Positions 33,198 through 42,112 of a stretch of DNA of 55,071 nt are shown piece by piece; within the stretch, counting starts at the first letter, position 1, and every line of letters starts with the position of its first letter. Source of the stretch: Bacillota bacterium (GTDB lineage: Bacteria; Bacillota; Dethiobacteria; DTU022; UBA8154). Below the pieces are notes generated by a model that was given only the letters and a program-made list of their open reading frames with translations, made no database searches and was not told where the DNA came from. The position numbers and the translations under genes were made by a program. Where the stretch lies: the NCBI GenBank assembly GCA_012837615.1, contig DUQX01000072.1, forward strand, positions 1 to 55,071, in the 5' to 3' direction.

Positions 33198-34388
33198 TTA
33201 TACCAGTTCTTTTAGGAATGACTCCAGGCGCTCGAGTCCAGTGGATATATTTTCCATAGAGGTGGCATAAGAGACGCGTACATATTCAGGCGCTCCGAAG
33301 GCATCTCCGGGAACAAGCGCTACCAGGTAGTGCTCCAGTAGCAGGGTGGTAAATTTATTAGCATTTTCTACGGGGATATTCCTGAACTTTTTATCAAATG
33401 CCTGTCCTATGTTAAGAAAAAGATAAAATGCTCCCTTTGGCTCAATACAGTTGATTAAAGGTATATCTTTGATTTTATTTAACATATAATTTCTGCGCTT
33501 TTCAAATGTTTGGCGCATCTCTTCAACGCAATCTTGGGGCCCGCTAATCGCTGCATATGCTGCTTTTTGTGCAATAGAGTTTGGATTGGATGCGGTATGG
33601 CTCTGAATACTGGCCATGACTGTTGCCAGCCTGGGTTCGGAGGCTGTATAACCAATCCGCCAGCCTGTCATGGCGTACGTCTTGGAAACGCCGTTGACAA
33701 TTATCGTTAGGTTTTGAATATCTTCCCCCATTGAAGCTACAGAAATATGCTCTTGGCCGTCATAAACAAGTTTTTCATACACCTCATCGGAGATAATGTA
33801 AAAATTGTTTCTAACTGCAAGGGAGGCAATTACTTCCAACTCGTTTCTGGTATAGACTTGGCCGGTTGGATTGGCCGGACTGTTCAGGATGAGCGCCTTT
33901 GTCCGGGGTGAGAGGTTTTTTTCAAGTTCCGGCCCTTTAAGTTTATAGTTATATTCCTGTTTTGTTTCAACAATAACGGGTATTCCTCCATTTAGCTTAA
34001 CAAGTTCGGGGTAGCTGACCCAGTAAGGTGCCGGTATAATTACTTCGTCCCCTTCGTTTAAAAGGGCGGCAAGGACATTGTCAAGAGAATGTTTGGCTCC
34101 GTTGCTGATTACGATCTGCTCCGGCCCGTATTTTAAACCGTTGTCTTTAAATAATTTGCTTATAATGGCTTCTTTCAGTTCAGGGATGCCGCTAGCGGGA
34201 GTATAGCGGGTAAAATTTTCGTTAATTGCTTTTATTGCCGCTTCTTTGATATGCGCAGAAGTATTAAAATCAGGTTCGCCTGCGCCAAAACCGATAATAT
34301 CCTTACCTTCTTTTTTCATCCGCTTGGCTTTTGCATCGATGGATAGTGTTGGCGAGGGAGCAATATCTAAAGCCTTGCGCGATAACAT
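33198..34388 (-). CDS. pyridoxal phosphate-dependent aspartate aminotransferase (class I)
   Basis: Class I aminotransferase of 396 residues. PLP-binding Lys236 is in VNGVSKTYAMTGWRIGY. Other markers are SPANPTG, and the C-terminal Arg region APEYVRVSYATS. It transfers amino groups between aspartate and 2-oxoglutarate, or related pairs. It starts only 11 bases after the serC stop on the same strand, so both form one operon. The start ATG follows AAGGGGTG. Confidence 0.93.
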   Translation of the reverse strand: MLSRKALDIAPSPTLSIDAKAKRMKKEGKDIIGFGAGEPDFNTSAHIKEAAIKAINENFTRYTPASGIPELKEAIISKLFKDNGLKYGPEQIVISNGAKHSLDNVLAALLNEGDEVIIPAPYWVSYPELVKLNGGIPVIVETKQEYNYKLKGPELEKNLSPRTKALILNSPANPTGQVYTRNELEVIASLAVRNNFYIISDEVYEKLVYDGQEHISVASMGEDIQNLTIIVNGVSKTYAMTGWRIGYTASEPRLATVMASIQSHTASNPNSIAQKAAYAAISGPQDCVEEMRQTFEKRRNYMLNKIKDIPLINCIEPKGAFYLFLNIGQAFDKKFRNIPVENANKFTTLLLEHYLVALVPGDAFGAPEYVRVSYATSMENISTGLERLESFLKELV

Positions 34389-34399
34389 TCAATCACCCC

Positions 34400-35488
34400 T
34401 TATCCTTTTCTTTTACAGTAATCTTTCATAAACTGTGAAAGCGCTTTACATCCTTCTAGAGACATGGCGTTATAGATAGATGCTCTGATACCTCCAACCG
34501 AACGATGCCCCTTAAGCCCGACCAAGCCTTCTTTTGCCGCGCCTTCTACAAAATCTTTTTCCAGGTTATCGTCGGGTAGGCGGAAGGTCACGTTCATCAT
34601 GGAACGGTCGTTCCGGGCGGCATGACCGCGGTAAAAACCCCCACTTTCATCAATTGCCCTGTAAAGCAGCGCACTTTTCTCCCTATTAATGCTTTCTACC
34701 CCCCGGAGACCTCCTTTTTCTTTTACCCACTGCAGTACCAATCTCAGAATGTAGATAGCAAAGGTAGGGGGAGTGTTGTAGAGAGAATTTGCTTTGGCGT
34801 GTACTTTATAACTGAGCATTGCCGGAAGGTTTTCGTTTGCCCGTTCAAGTATGTCCTTTTTGATGATTACGGTTGTGACACCGGCGGGGCCGAGGTTTTT
34901 CTGCGCACCGGCATAAACCAGGGAAAACCTATCCATTTCAACTTCCCGGGATAGAATGTCGCTTGACATATCCGCCACCAGTGGGATTTTTCCGCAGTCC
35001 GGTATATATTTCCACTGGGTCCCATAGATGGTATTGTTGGAGGTTAAATGTACGTATACGGAAGAAGGATTTAGTTCTATTTCTTCCTGGCGGGGAATCC
35101 TGCTGTAGTTATCCTCTTGTGTGCTGGCAGCGATATTTACCGGGGCGATTTTACGCGCTTCTTCAAAAGCTTTGGTGGCAAAACTGCCCGTCAGTATGTA
35201 ATCCGCTGAAGTTTCCGTGGACAGGTAATTCAGTGGTACCATGGCAAATTGCAGGCTGGCTCCTCCTTGTAAAAATAGCACCCGATAATCTCCGGAAACC
35301 TTTAAGAGTTCGAGAAGTTGATTTTCAGCATCTTCTACAATTTCTTCAAATTCCTTTGAGCGGTGGCTGGTTTCCAGGATCGACATACCGGAACCACGGA
35401 AATCCAAAAGTTCTTTTTGAACCTGTTCCAGCACCGGTAAGGGAAGCGTTGCGGGCCCAGGGTTAAAATTATAAATTCTATAAACCAT
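34400..35488 (-). CDS. serC: phosphoserine aminotransferase
   Basis: 362-residue PLP enzyme that makes 3-phosphoserine from 3-phosphohydroxypyruvate (serine route; also used in vitamin B6 synthesis in some bacteria). The N-terminus YNFNPGPATLP and HRSKEF are diagnostic; PLP-binding Lys197 is in YAGAQKNLGPAG, and the C-terminal GLKGHRSVGGIRASIYNA motif is complete. ATG 35488 is chosen because AAGGAGGAGG lies just upstream; the ATG at 35509 lies before that ribosome site. Confidence 0.96.
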   Translation of the reverse strand: MVYRIYNFNPGPATLPLPVLEQVQKELLDFRGSGMSILETSHRSKEFEEIVEDAENQLLELLKVSGDYRVLFLQGGASLQFAMVPLNYLSTETSADYILTGSFATKAFEEARKIAPVNIAASTQEDNYSRIPRQEEIELNPSSVYVHLTSNNTIYGTQWKYIPDCGKIPLVADMSSDILSREVEMDRFSLVYAGAQKNLGPAGVTTVIIKKDILERANENLPAMLSYKVHAKANSLYNTPPTFAIYILRLVLQWVKEKGGLRGVESINREKSALLYRAIDESGGFYRGHAARNDRSMMNVTFRLPDDNLEKDFVEGAAKEGLVGLKGHRSVGGIRASIYNAMSLEGCKALSQFMKDYCKRKG

Positions 35489-35535
35489 GTGCCTCCTCCT
35501 TTTTTTCATTATAATTTCGTTATAATTTATACTTA

Positions 35536-35564
35536 ATTATACCGGATCTGGAGATAAATAAAAA
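35536..35564 (-). promoter_or_regulatory. candidate promoter of serC
   Basis: On the minus strand TATAAT (35541-35536) with a weak TTTTTA at -35 (35564-35559), spacer 17, about 48 bases ahead of the serC start. Confidence 0.4.
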
Positions 35565-35619
35565 CAACCCCCAGTAAAATTTAAATGATTTGAAAATTGA
35601 AAGGGGAAAAGGAGATAGC

Positions 35620-35709
35620 ATGCGTATTGTGGAATTAATTGCCGGAGGTGATAGTGGTGGTTTCTTTAAAAAGGCTTATTGCTGTTGCCAGGGGGCAAGA
35701 AAAGGGTGA
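35620..35709 (+). CDS. possible 29-residue leader ORF overlapping the adenine deaminase start
   Basis: ATG 35620 is preceded by AAAAGGAGATAGC, a better ribosome site than that of most genes here. The frame encodes 29 residues with a CCC cluster near the end and stops at TGA 35707-35709, about 50 bases inside the adenine deaminase gene in another frame. It could be a leader peptide that couples or competes with translation of the deaminase. No homologue is recognised. Confidence 0.35.
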   Translation: MRIVELIAGGDSGGFFKKAYCCCQGARKG

Positions 35710-37369
35710 TATTATTTTTCGCGGTGGGCGCCTGGTAAATGTTTTTAGCGGGGAAGTGGTATCTGCCGATCTAGTCATTTGTGGGAATACCATCGCCGCT
35801 GTAGGTGAGGGCTGCTGGAAGGCGGAAAATGTAATAGATCTAAGGGGTGCTTACCTGCTCCCCGGTCTGATAGATGCTCACATTCACGTAGAAAGTTCAA
35901 TGCTTACGCCGGTCGGTTTTGCATCTGCTGTGCTGCCGCACGGTACAACTGCGGTGGTTTCCGATCCGCATGAAATAGTAAACGTTGGGGGATTAAAAGG
36001 ACTGGAATTCATGTTCAGGTCCGGCAGCAGGGTTCCCCTTGATTTTTTCTTTTTAATCCCGTCCTGTGTTCCGGCGACCTATATGGAGACAGCAGGCGCT
36101 TGTTTAGGAGAGGAGGAAACCCGCAGGGCTTTTGATATGTATCCCGCTTCCCCCGGCCTGGCGGAGATGATGAACTTTCCGGGGGTACTGCAGGCGGACG
36201 AGGTTGTCCTTTCGAAGATTGCCGTTGCCCTGGAAAGCGGACGTCTGGTTGACGGACATGCTCCACTGCTTGCGGGCGCAGATCTCAACGCATATATTGC
36301 GGCAGGTATAAGCAGTGATCATGAATGCACTTCAGCTGAAGAAGCCCTGGAGAAAATTCGCTTGGGGATGAAAATAATCATCAGGGAAGGATCAGCGGCC
36401 AGGGATCTTTATTCCCTTTTACCTGCCGTTAATGAGAGTAATTTTACCGAATTCATGTTTGGTTGTGATGACCGGCATCCCGCGCATTTGCTGCGTGAGG
36501 GGGAGATAGACGATATTTTGCGCAAAGCGGTAAAAGGAGGGCTGGAGCCCGTTACCGCAGTTCGTATGGCTACGATTAATACCGCCAGGCATTATCGCCT
36601 GAGAGGAAGAGGCGCCATAGCCCCCGGATACAGGGCTGACCTGGTCATAGTGGATAACCTGCAGGATTTTACAGTGCTTGAGGTTTATAAAGATGGAGAG
36701 ATGGTAGCGAAAGACGGTAAACTTGTCCGGGAATATCCACAGTATCATGCTGATAATCTGGAGGGCTCGGTGCGATTGCCCGATTTAAGAGGCAAGTTTT
36801 CTTTAAAACCTCCTTCACCGGAGGCGGTGGCAAATATTATTACTGTTGAGGCGGGGAAGATCGTAACCGGTTGGGAGAAAGCCCCTATCTCGTCCGTTGG
36901 AAGGGAAAATGATATTCTTAAAGTGGCGGTAATTGAGCGCCACAGCGGTAAGGGAGGGATATCCGTTGGCCTGGTAAAAGGATTTGGGCTTCAACGGGGA
37001 GCGTTGGCATCGACTGTAGCCCACGACAGTCATAATTTAATTGTTGTCGGGGCAGATGACGATGATATGGAGGCGGCTGCAGCGGCTTTGTCTGAAACAG
37101 GAGGGGGTCTTGTTGTTATAGAGGGCGGAGAGGTAAGGGCAGCTTTGCCGCTTCCGGTCGGGGGGCTGATGTCTTATGAAGATGTTTCCAGGGTAGTGGA
37201 GGAACATGAAAGGATAGAGAATGCAGCACTCCGGCTCGGTTGCGATCTGCCATCCCCGTTCATGGCCATGTCTTTTCTGGCGCTTGCAGTAATACCCTCC
37301 CTGAAGATTACCGACAGGGGGCTGGTTGATGTGGATAGATTTACTCATCTATCCCTTTGGGCGCAATAA
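35657..37369 (+). CDS. ade: adenine deaminase
   Basis: Amidohydrolase of about 570 residues that deaminates adenine to hypoxanthine (purine salvage). Markers: metal ligands in GLIDAHIHVESSML, VSDPHEI, DGHAPLL, SSDHECTS and CDDRHP, and a long C-terminal domain (about 400-570) with VAHDSHNLIVVGADDDDM typical of the Ade family. The start is uncertain: GTG 35657 or 35654 fits the GGAGGTGA at 35644-35651, while the frame is open back to TTG 35639. The gene is transcribed divergently from serC. Confidence 0.94.
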   Translation: MVSLKRLIAVARGQEKGDIIFRGGRLVNVFSGEVVSADLVICGNTIAAVGEGCWKAENVIDLRGAYLLPGLIDAHIHVESSMLTPVGFASAVLPHGTTAVVSDPHEIVNVGGLKGLEFMFRSGSRVPLDFFFLIPSCVPATYMETAGACLGEEETRRAFDMYPASPGLAEMMNFPGVLQADEVVLSKIAVALESGRLVDGHAPLLAGADLNAYIAAGISSDHECTSAEEALEKIRLGMKIIIREGSAARDLYSLLPAVNESNFTEFMFGCDDRHPAHLLREGEIDDILRKAVKGGLEPVTAVRMATINTARHYRLRGRGAIAPGYRADLVIVDNLQDFTVLEVYKDGEMVAKDGKLVREYPQYHADNLEGSVRLPDLRGKFSLKPPSPEAVANIITVEAGKIVTGWEKAPISSVGRENDILKVAVIERHSGKGGISVGLVKGFGLQRGALASTVAHDSHNLIVVGADDDDMEAAAAALSETGGGLVVIEGGEVRAALPLPVGGLMSYEDVSRVVEEHERIENAALRLGCDLPSPFMAMSFLALAVIPSLKITDRGLVDVDRFTHLSLWAQ

Positions 37370-37479
37370 AATAGTACCCTTGCCGCATAGGCGCAGTCTA
37401 ACGGGTGAAAGTCCCGAACATGCCCGGCAGCGGGAAGTGCAGAACCAGGGCCAGGCGGTTTGCTGCGGTGCTGCTTCTG
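37370..37479 (+). other. possible group II intron domain I remnant
   Basis: Between the convergent ends of ade and the cysteine desulfurase gene, the text CAGTCTAACGGGTGAAAGTC, continuing CCGAAC, recalls the 5' domain I of bacterial group II introns, including the small ACGGG/CCCG stem-loop. No intron-encoded protein, domain V or other intron parts are present, so at most it is a short fragment. Recognition is by eye only. Confidence 0.25.
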
Positions 37480-38652
37480 CTAACGGGTTGCGTGAAAGAA
37501 GTTCTTTAGCTCTGCTATTACGGAGTTGGTTTTCGAGATAGCGTATTCGATTTCTTCCCGGGTGTTTAAATGAGAAAGGCTGAAACGTATGGCGCCTTCT
37601 AACGACTCTTGATCCAGTTTTATTGCTTGCAGGACATGGCTTGAGGTGCCGGTTCCGGAATGGCAGGCCGATCCGGTGGAAACATAGATAGCGTGTTCTT
37701 CCAGGGCATGCAGGATAACTTCACCCTTAAGGCCCGGAAAAGAAATATTAAAGATATGGGGAGCTCCTTCTTCTTTTCCGGGTCCGTTTAACCTTATCCA
37801 GGGATGTTTCGTTTTAAGGGAAGTGATAAACTGTTCTTTTAAGGATTGCAGCTTTTTCATTTTTTCTTTGCGGTTTCTATAACTGATTTTAGCGGCCAGG
37901 GCCATTCCCTGGATACCCGGTGTGTTCTCTGTTCCCGGCCTTAATCCCTTTTCATGGCCTCCTCCCCTGCTAATAGGCTCCAGTAAGATTCCTTCCCGCA
38001 GATAAAGAGCGCCCACCCCCTTGGGCCCGTGAAATTTATGGGCGCTGATACTGAGAAGATCGATGCCCTGGTCTTTAGGTGAGAGAGGGAGCTTGGTAAA
38101 AGATTGCACAGCGTCCACATGAAAAATAATATCCGGATTTCTCTCCCGCAGGACTTCGGAAATTTGGGAGATGGGCTGAATAGAGCCTATTTCGTTATTT
38201 ACATGCATGATACTTACCAGGGTAGTCCGGGGGGTCAAGGCCTCGGCAACCTTTTCAGGGCTGATGACCCCTTTCCCATCGGGGATAAGGTAGGTGACTT
38301 CAAACCCTTCTTCTTCCAGCAGGTTAAATGGTTCTAAAACGGAAGAGTGCTCAATAGCAGTAGTGATAAGGTGGTTGCCGCGTTTCCGGTAACGGCGTGC
38401 AACTCCAAGAATAGCCATATTATTGGATTCTGTGCCTCCGGAAGTGAAAATTATCTCGCTGTCACTAACCCCTAAGATTTCTGCCAGCACCTGTCGGGAG
38501 TATTGAAGGAGCCTTTCTCCTTCACTGCCTCTGCGGTGCAGGGAAGAGGGGTTTCCATATTTTTCAAGCATAACCCGCTGCATTTCACTGCTCACCTCGA
38601 GATAGGGGCGGGTTGTGGCGCTGTTATCGAGGTATACTTCATTTTTCTGCAT
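37480..38652 (-). CDS. cysteine desulfurase (NifS/IscS-like)
   Basis: 390-residue PLP enzyme that removes sulfur from cysteine. PLP-binding Lys206 is in SISAHKFHGPKG; the sulfur-carrying Cys330 is in VSTGSACHSGTGT, with a long flexible loop of the IscS/NifS class. It overlaps thiI by 14 bases, as in the Bacillus nifZ-thiI pair, so it probably feeds sulfur to ThiI for 4-thiouridine. ATG 38652 follows AAAGGGGA; ATG 38679 lies deeper in thiI without a ribosome site. Confidence 0.94.
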   Translation of the reverse strand: MQKNEVYLDNSATTRPYLEVSSEMQRVMLEKYGNPSSLHRRGSEGERLLQYSRQVLAEILGVSDSEIIFTSGGTESNNMAILGVARRYRKRGNHLITTAIEHSSVLEPFNLLEEEGFEVTYLIPDGKGVISPEKVAEALTPRTTLVSIMHVNNEIGSIQPISQISEVLRERNPDIIFHVDAVQSFTKLPLSPKDQGIDLLSISAHKFHGPKGVGALYLREGILLEPISRGGGHEKGLRPGTENTPGIQGMALAAKISYRNRKEKMKKLQSLKEQFITSLKTKHPWIRLNGPGKEEGAPHIFNISFPGLKGEVILHALEEHAIYVSTGSACHSGTGTSSHVLQAIKLDQESLEGAIRFSLSHLNTREEIEYAISKTNSVIAELKNFFHATR

Positions 38653-39847
38653 CAGCCTGTCCCCTTTCTGATCTTTCATGACCTGAGTTAATAATTGTAC
38701 TCTCTATATTCTCCAGGCAGCGGTCGATTAATTCTTCAAGGGGAATACTTTCTTCAGCTTTTTCGAGCTCCTTTAACTGCGGCCTGGTAACCGGATGCCG
38801 GGGAACGAACAGGGTACAGCAATCTTCAAAAGGCCGTATGGAAATGGAATAGGAATTTATTTTCCGGGCAATATTGATGATTTCTTCTTTGTCGAAACCG
38901 ATTAACGGCCTAAGGACGGGAATATTTGTCACAGCGTTTATGGCTACTATATTTTCCAGCGTCTGGCTGGCAACCTGCCCCAGGCTTTCCCCTGTAAAAA
39001 GAACCGGGATGTTTTTCTTTATAGCCAACCTTTCTGCGATACGGAACATTGCTCTCCGCATAAGCGTGATCACCATTGTCTCCGGACAGTTCAGCCGGAG
39101 TTCTTTTTGAATTTCCGTGAAGGGAGCGAGGTGAAGGGTAATTTTTCCTCCATAGGAAGACAGCGTGCGGCAGAGATCTCTAACCTTATTCACCGCTCCC
39201 TCTCCTGTAAAAGGAGGGCTGTGAAAATGAAGGGTTTCAATTTCAACTCCCCTTTTTAATGCTAGCCAACCGGCTACGGGGCTGTCTATGCCCCCGGACA
39301 GCAATAAAAGCCCCCTACCGGCGACCCCAACGGGAAGTCCGCCCAACCCCTGGATAACGCGGGAATACAGGTAGGCCTTTTTTCCCCTTATATCGATATA
39401 TATAATGGTATCGGGATGGTGAACATCAACCTTTAAATTAAGATTACTTTTTAAAAGGTATGCTCCTACAGCGCTGCTTACTTCGGGAGAGGTATAGGGG
39501 AATTTTTTATTGGCCCGGCGGGTGTTTACTTTAAACGTCATTCCCGGGTTATATATTTCTTTAACCGTTTCCAGGGCGTTCCGGCATATTTCATCGAGAT
39601 CTAAATTTGATTGGGTTACCGTGCTGATAGAAACAATACCGAACACTCTTTGCAGTCTTCGCTGGGCAGATGATAGATTTTCTGTGCTAATTTTTACAAA
39701 ATAGCGCCCCCGTTGAAAGAGAACCTCAAAAGGTTCCAGGCCTTTGAGGGAATAGCGAATATTCTGGAGCAGCTTTTTTTCAAAAAACGGCCTGTTTTTG
39801 CCTTTTAGGGCAATCTCCCCGTAGCGAACTAGCAATAACCTGTTCAT
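38639..39847 (-). CDS. thiI: tRNA 4-thiouridine synthase ThiI
   Basis: 402-residue protein: ferredoxin-like N-terminus, THUMP domain (about 60-165), and PP-loop ATPase (LLLSGGIDSPVAG, motif at 184-189). It ends after FEDCCTLFVPRHPVTRP without the rhodanese domain of the enterobacterial form, as is usual for Bacillota. It sulfurates U8 of tRNA, and may also serve thiamine synthesis. ATG 39847 follows AAGAGGAG; the frame extends upstream to 39901 but homologues begin at MNRLLLVRYGEIALKG. Confidence 0.94.
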   Translation of the reverse strand: MNRLLLVRYGEIALKGKNRPFFEKKLLQNIRYSLKGLEPFEVLFQRGRYFVKISTENLSSAQRRLQRVFGIVSISTVTQSNLDLDEICRNALETVKEIYNPGMTFKVNTRRANKKFPYTSPEVSSAVGAYLLKSNLNLKVDVHHPDTIIYIDIRGKKAYLYSRVIQGLGGLPVGVAGRGLLLLSGGIDSPVAGWLALKRGVEIETLHFHSPPFTGEGAVNKVRDLCRTLSSYGGKITLHLAPFTEIQKELRLNCPETMVITLMRRAMFRIAERLAIKKNIPVLFTGESLGQVASQTLENIVAINAVTNIPVLRPLIGFDKEEIINIARKINSYSISIRPFEDCCTLFVPRHPVTRPQLKELEKAEESIPLEELIDRCLENIESTIINSGHERSERGQADAEK

Positions 39848-39945
39848 CTTGAGTAGACTCCTCTTTGAAATTTTACTATCCTGAAGATGACGCTTTACCA
39901 TTTTCGTTTATTTTGATAGTGAAGCGGAGCTTCTTCATGTTTCTT

Positions 39946-39984
39946 AAATGAAAAGGCCGGTCAGTTTTGGCCGGCTTTTCATTT
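39946..39984 (-). terminator. hairpin between the NifU-like gene and thiI
   Basis: AAATGAAAAGGCCGG (39946-39960) pairs with CCGGCTTTTCATTT (39971-39984) with one bulged base. It lies about 45 bases after the NifU-like stop on the minus strand. Confidence 0.6.
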
Positions 39985-40030
39985 CCTGAAAGTCTGGCAT
40001 CGCTTTGAGAAAAGGGATTTATTCAAAGTT

Positions 40031-40252
40031 TTATACGGATACTACTTCTTTTACCCCAGGCACCTCTTTTTTTAGCAGGCGTTCAATGCCCTGCTTTAAC
40101 GTTATTGTGGCCATAGGGCAGCCGCCACAGGCTCCTGTAAGCTGTACTTTAACAATACCGTCATCAGCCACATCGATAAGAACTACATCGCCGCCGTCTG
40201 CCTGCAAGGTAGGGCGAATTTTTTGCAAAGCTTCTTGAACCTTTTCTTTCAT
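40031..40252 (-). CDS. NifU C-terminal domain-like iron-sulfur scaffold protein
   Basis: 73-residue protein that consists only of the NifU C-terminal (Nfu) domain: [13 protein letters not shown] followed by the cluster-binding CGGC in [20 protein letters not shown]. It assembles or carries an iron-sulfur cluster for delivery to client proteins. An AAGGAGG-type site precedes the start. It lies near the cysteine desulfurase/thiI pair but is separated from them by a hairpin. Confidence 0.93.
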   Translation of the reverse strand: MKEKVQEALQKIRPTLQADGGDVVLIDVADDGIVKVQLTGACGGCPMATITLKQGIERLLKKEVPGVKEVVSV

Positions 40253-40383
40253 AGGATATAAATCCTCCTTTTCTTTTTTACCTTTCCCATTATATCACAA
40301 ATTATTAGAAAGAAGAATTATTACTAAACACAATTTTTGTTATTCTGCGATAGCGTTACCTTGTTAATTATCATCATAAAATG
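40253..40383. other. intergenic region left of MITE copy B
   Basis: AT-rich sequence upstream of the NifU-like gene. It probably contains that gene's promoter, but I found no clear hexamers. It ends with ATAAAATG (40376-40383), the left target duplication of the MITE. Confidence 0.3.
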
Positions 40384-40551
40384 GTAACTGCTCAGCTATG
40401 CGCAAGATTGTCAGGTTGTCATCCTGAGCGTTAGCGAAGGATCCTGACTCTTCACTAGGTTCAGAGAGACAGGTGCTATGACTTCTTTTCGCATACCTGA
40501 CACCTGCCGTTTCCTACCTATGCCCTGATTGTGTTTGCTCTGAGCAGCTAC
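40384..40551. mobile_element. MITE-like element, IS66-type ends, copy B
   Basis: 168-bp element with 12-base terminal inverted repeats: GTAACTGCTCAG on the left and, on the opposite strand, GTAGCTGCTCAG on the right. It is flanked by a perfect 8-bp target duplication, ATAAAATG (40376-40383 and 40552-40559). No coding capacity. It aligns in reverse orientation with copy A (5105-5392) at both ends and at the TAGTGAAGAGTC and AGGATCCTTCGCTAA blocks, and lacks roughly 120 bp of copy A's interior. Confidence 0.85.
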
Positions 40552-40724
40552 ATAAAATGTTACTTATGAAAGGTAAAGTGCTCATGTCACAGAAAAGACA
40601 AATCAGTATGTTGTGATTCAAAATAGTTTTGCAAGCACGGGGCTTACTTTTACCTTTGAGTAAATTTTTTGTGGGGCAGGATAAAAAATGCTTTCAAAGC
40701 AGGAAAAAGACGGACTTCTTTTAT

Positions 40725-40753
40725 TTGCTTTTAAAGGATTCCTCTGGTAAAAT
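40725..40753 (+). promoter_or_regulatory. promoter of trxB-trxA
   Basis: TTGCTT (40725-40730), 17-base spacer, TAAAAT (40748-40753). The predicted start point near 40760 lies after the ATG at 40756, which supports TTG 40789 as the real trxB start. Confidence 0.6.
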
Positions 40754-40788
40754 TAATGAAAAAAGAAAGACGGGAAGGAGTAGTGCGA

Positions 40789-41718
40789 TTGTATCCCAAG
40801 GCGGACGATAATAAAATCTATGACTTGATTATACTCGGTGCGGGGCCTGCCGGTTTAACCGCGGCGATTTACGGCGGGCGGGCAAATTTAAGCACGCTTG
40901 TTCTAGAACAGATGGTCTCTGGAGGGGAGATAGCCACTACGGATCAACTGGAAAATTACCCCGGATTTCCTCAGGGTATAAGCGGTGCAGAATTCGGGCA
41001 GCTTTTAGAACAGCAGGCTGTCCGCTTTGGGGCGGAGATTATTTCTGCTGCTATAGATGAAGTCGACCCAGAAGGGGATATAAAAAAGGTTTCCACCTCC
41101 CGTGGCGATTTTTATGGTCGCACGATGGTGGTAGCCTCGGGCACTTCACCGCGACTTTTGGGAGTTCCCGGGGAAGAAAAGTATAGGGGCAGAGGTATTT
41201 CCTTTTGCGCTACTTGTGATGGTTTCTTTTTTCGCGATAAAAAAGTTGCTGTAGTTGGCGGGGGCGACTCTGCTGTAAAGGAAGCCCTTTATCTTACCAG
41301 GTTTGCACGCGAGGTAATTCTTATTCATCGTAGGGATGAATTGAGAGCGGTATCAGCACTTCAAAAACAAATACTAGGACATCCACAGGTGACATTTTTA
41401 TGGGATACCGTAGTTGAAGAGTTTAAGGGGGACCAGAACCTGACGACGCTGGTAATTAAAAACGTCAAAGATTCGACCACATCTGAGTTGCCTGTAGATG
41501 GCGTTTTTTTATACGTTGGGCGCATTCCCAATACGGGTTTTTTAAAAGGAGTAGAAAAAGATCCACAGGGTTATATTATAACCAGCGAGGAAATGGAAAC
41601 CACGATTTCAGGGCTTTTTGCAGCAGGCGATGTCCGCAGGAAATTTTTGCGTCAGGTTATTACGGCGGCTGCTGATGGTGCTATTGCAGCTATGATGGCT
41701 GTCAGATACCTTGGGTAA
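40789..41718 (+). CDS. trxB: thioredoxin reductase
   Basis: 309-residue FAD/NAD(P)H disulfide reductase: FAD motif GAGPAGL (residues 17-23), redox pair Cys140/Cys143 in SFCATCDGFFF, nucleotide motif VGGGDSAVKEA, and C-terminal GLFAAGDVRRKFLRQVITAAADGA. It reduces the thioredoxin encoded next. The frame is open to ATG 40756, but that codon lacks a ribosome site and overlaps the predicted transcription start; TTG 40789 has GGAAGGAG eight bases upstream. Confidence 0.94.
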   Translation: MYPKADDNKIYDLIILGAGPAGLTAAIYGGRANLSTLVLEQMVSGGEIATTDQLENYPGFPQGISGAEFGQLLEQQAVRFGAEIISAAIDEVDPEGDIKKVSTSRGDFYGRTMVVASGTSPRLLGVPGEEKYRGRGISFCATCDGFFFRDKKVAVVGGGDSAVKEALYLTRFAREVILIHRRDELRAVSALQKQILGHPQVTFLWDTVVEEFKGDQNLTTLVIKNVKDSTTSELPVDGVFLYVGRIPNTGFLKGVEKDPQGYIITSEEMETTISGLFAAGDVRRKFLRQVITAAADGAIAAMMAVRYLG

Positions 41719-41785
41719 TATTCATTAAAATTAATGAAAGGAGGTGCGGCCTGGTTTTATTAATTTAAACCAGGTTAGGGGAACA

Positions 41786-42112
41786 ATGACTGCAAAACCA
41801 TTTGATATAGGTAGCCAGCAATTTCAGGAGGAAGTTTTAAACTCCGGCGGCCCGGTACTGGTTGACTTTTGGGCGCCATGGTGTGGCCCCTGCAGAATGG
41901 TTGCACCGGTTCTGGAAGAGATTGCCAGTGATTATGAGGGAAGGGTCAAAGTTGTAAAGGTGAATGTTGATGATAATGCCGGTATCGCTTCGCGTTATGG
42001 TATTATGAGCATTCCTACCATGATGCTCTTCAAAAATGGGGAGCCGGTAGAAACAATAGTTGGTTTCAGAAATAAGGATGAGTTAAGCAGTATTATTGAG
42101 CAGAGTCTCTAA
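41786..42112 (+). CDS. trxA: thioredoxin
   Basis: 108-residue thioredoxin with the WCGPC active site in [18 protein letters not shown] and the cis-proline motif MSIPTMMLF. It is a general disulfide reductant, recharged by TrxB from the adjacent gene. ATG 41786 has AGGGGA close upstream; a GTG at 41744 would add a 14-residue tail and overlaps its own ribosome site. Confidence 0.95.
   Translation: MTAKPFDIGSQQFQEEVLNSGGPVLVDFWAPWCGPCRMVAPVLEEIASDYEGRVKVVKVNVDDNAGIASRYGIMSIPTMMLFKNGEPVETIVGFRNKDELSSIIEQSL

Noticed and set aside
35489-35640. T-box or SAM riboswitch before serC
   Set aside because: The leader between the candidate promoter and the start is about 50 bases, too short for these elements.
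40005-40238. 77-codon plus-strand frame over the NifU-like gene
   Set aside because: The opposite strand encodes a clear NifU C-terminal domain with CGGC.
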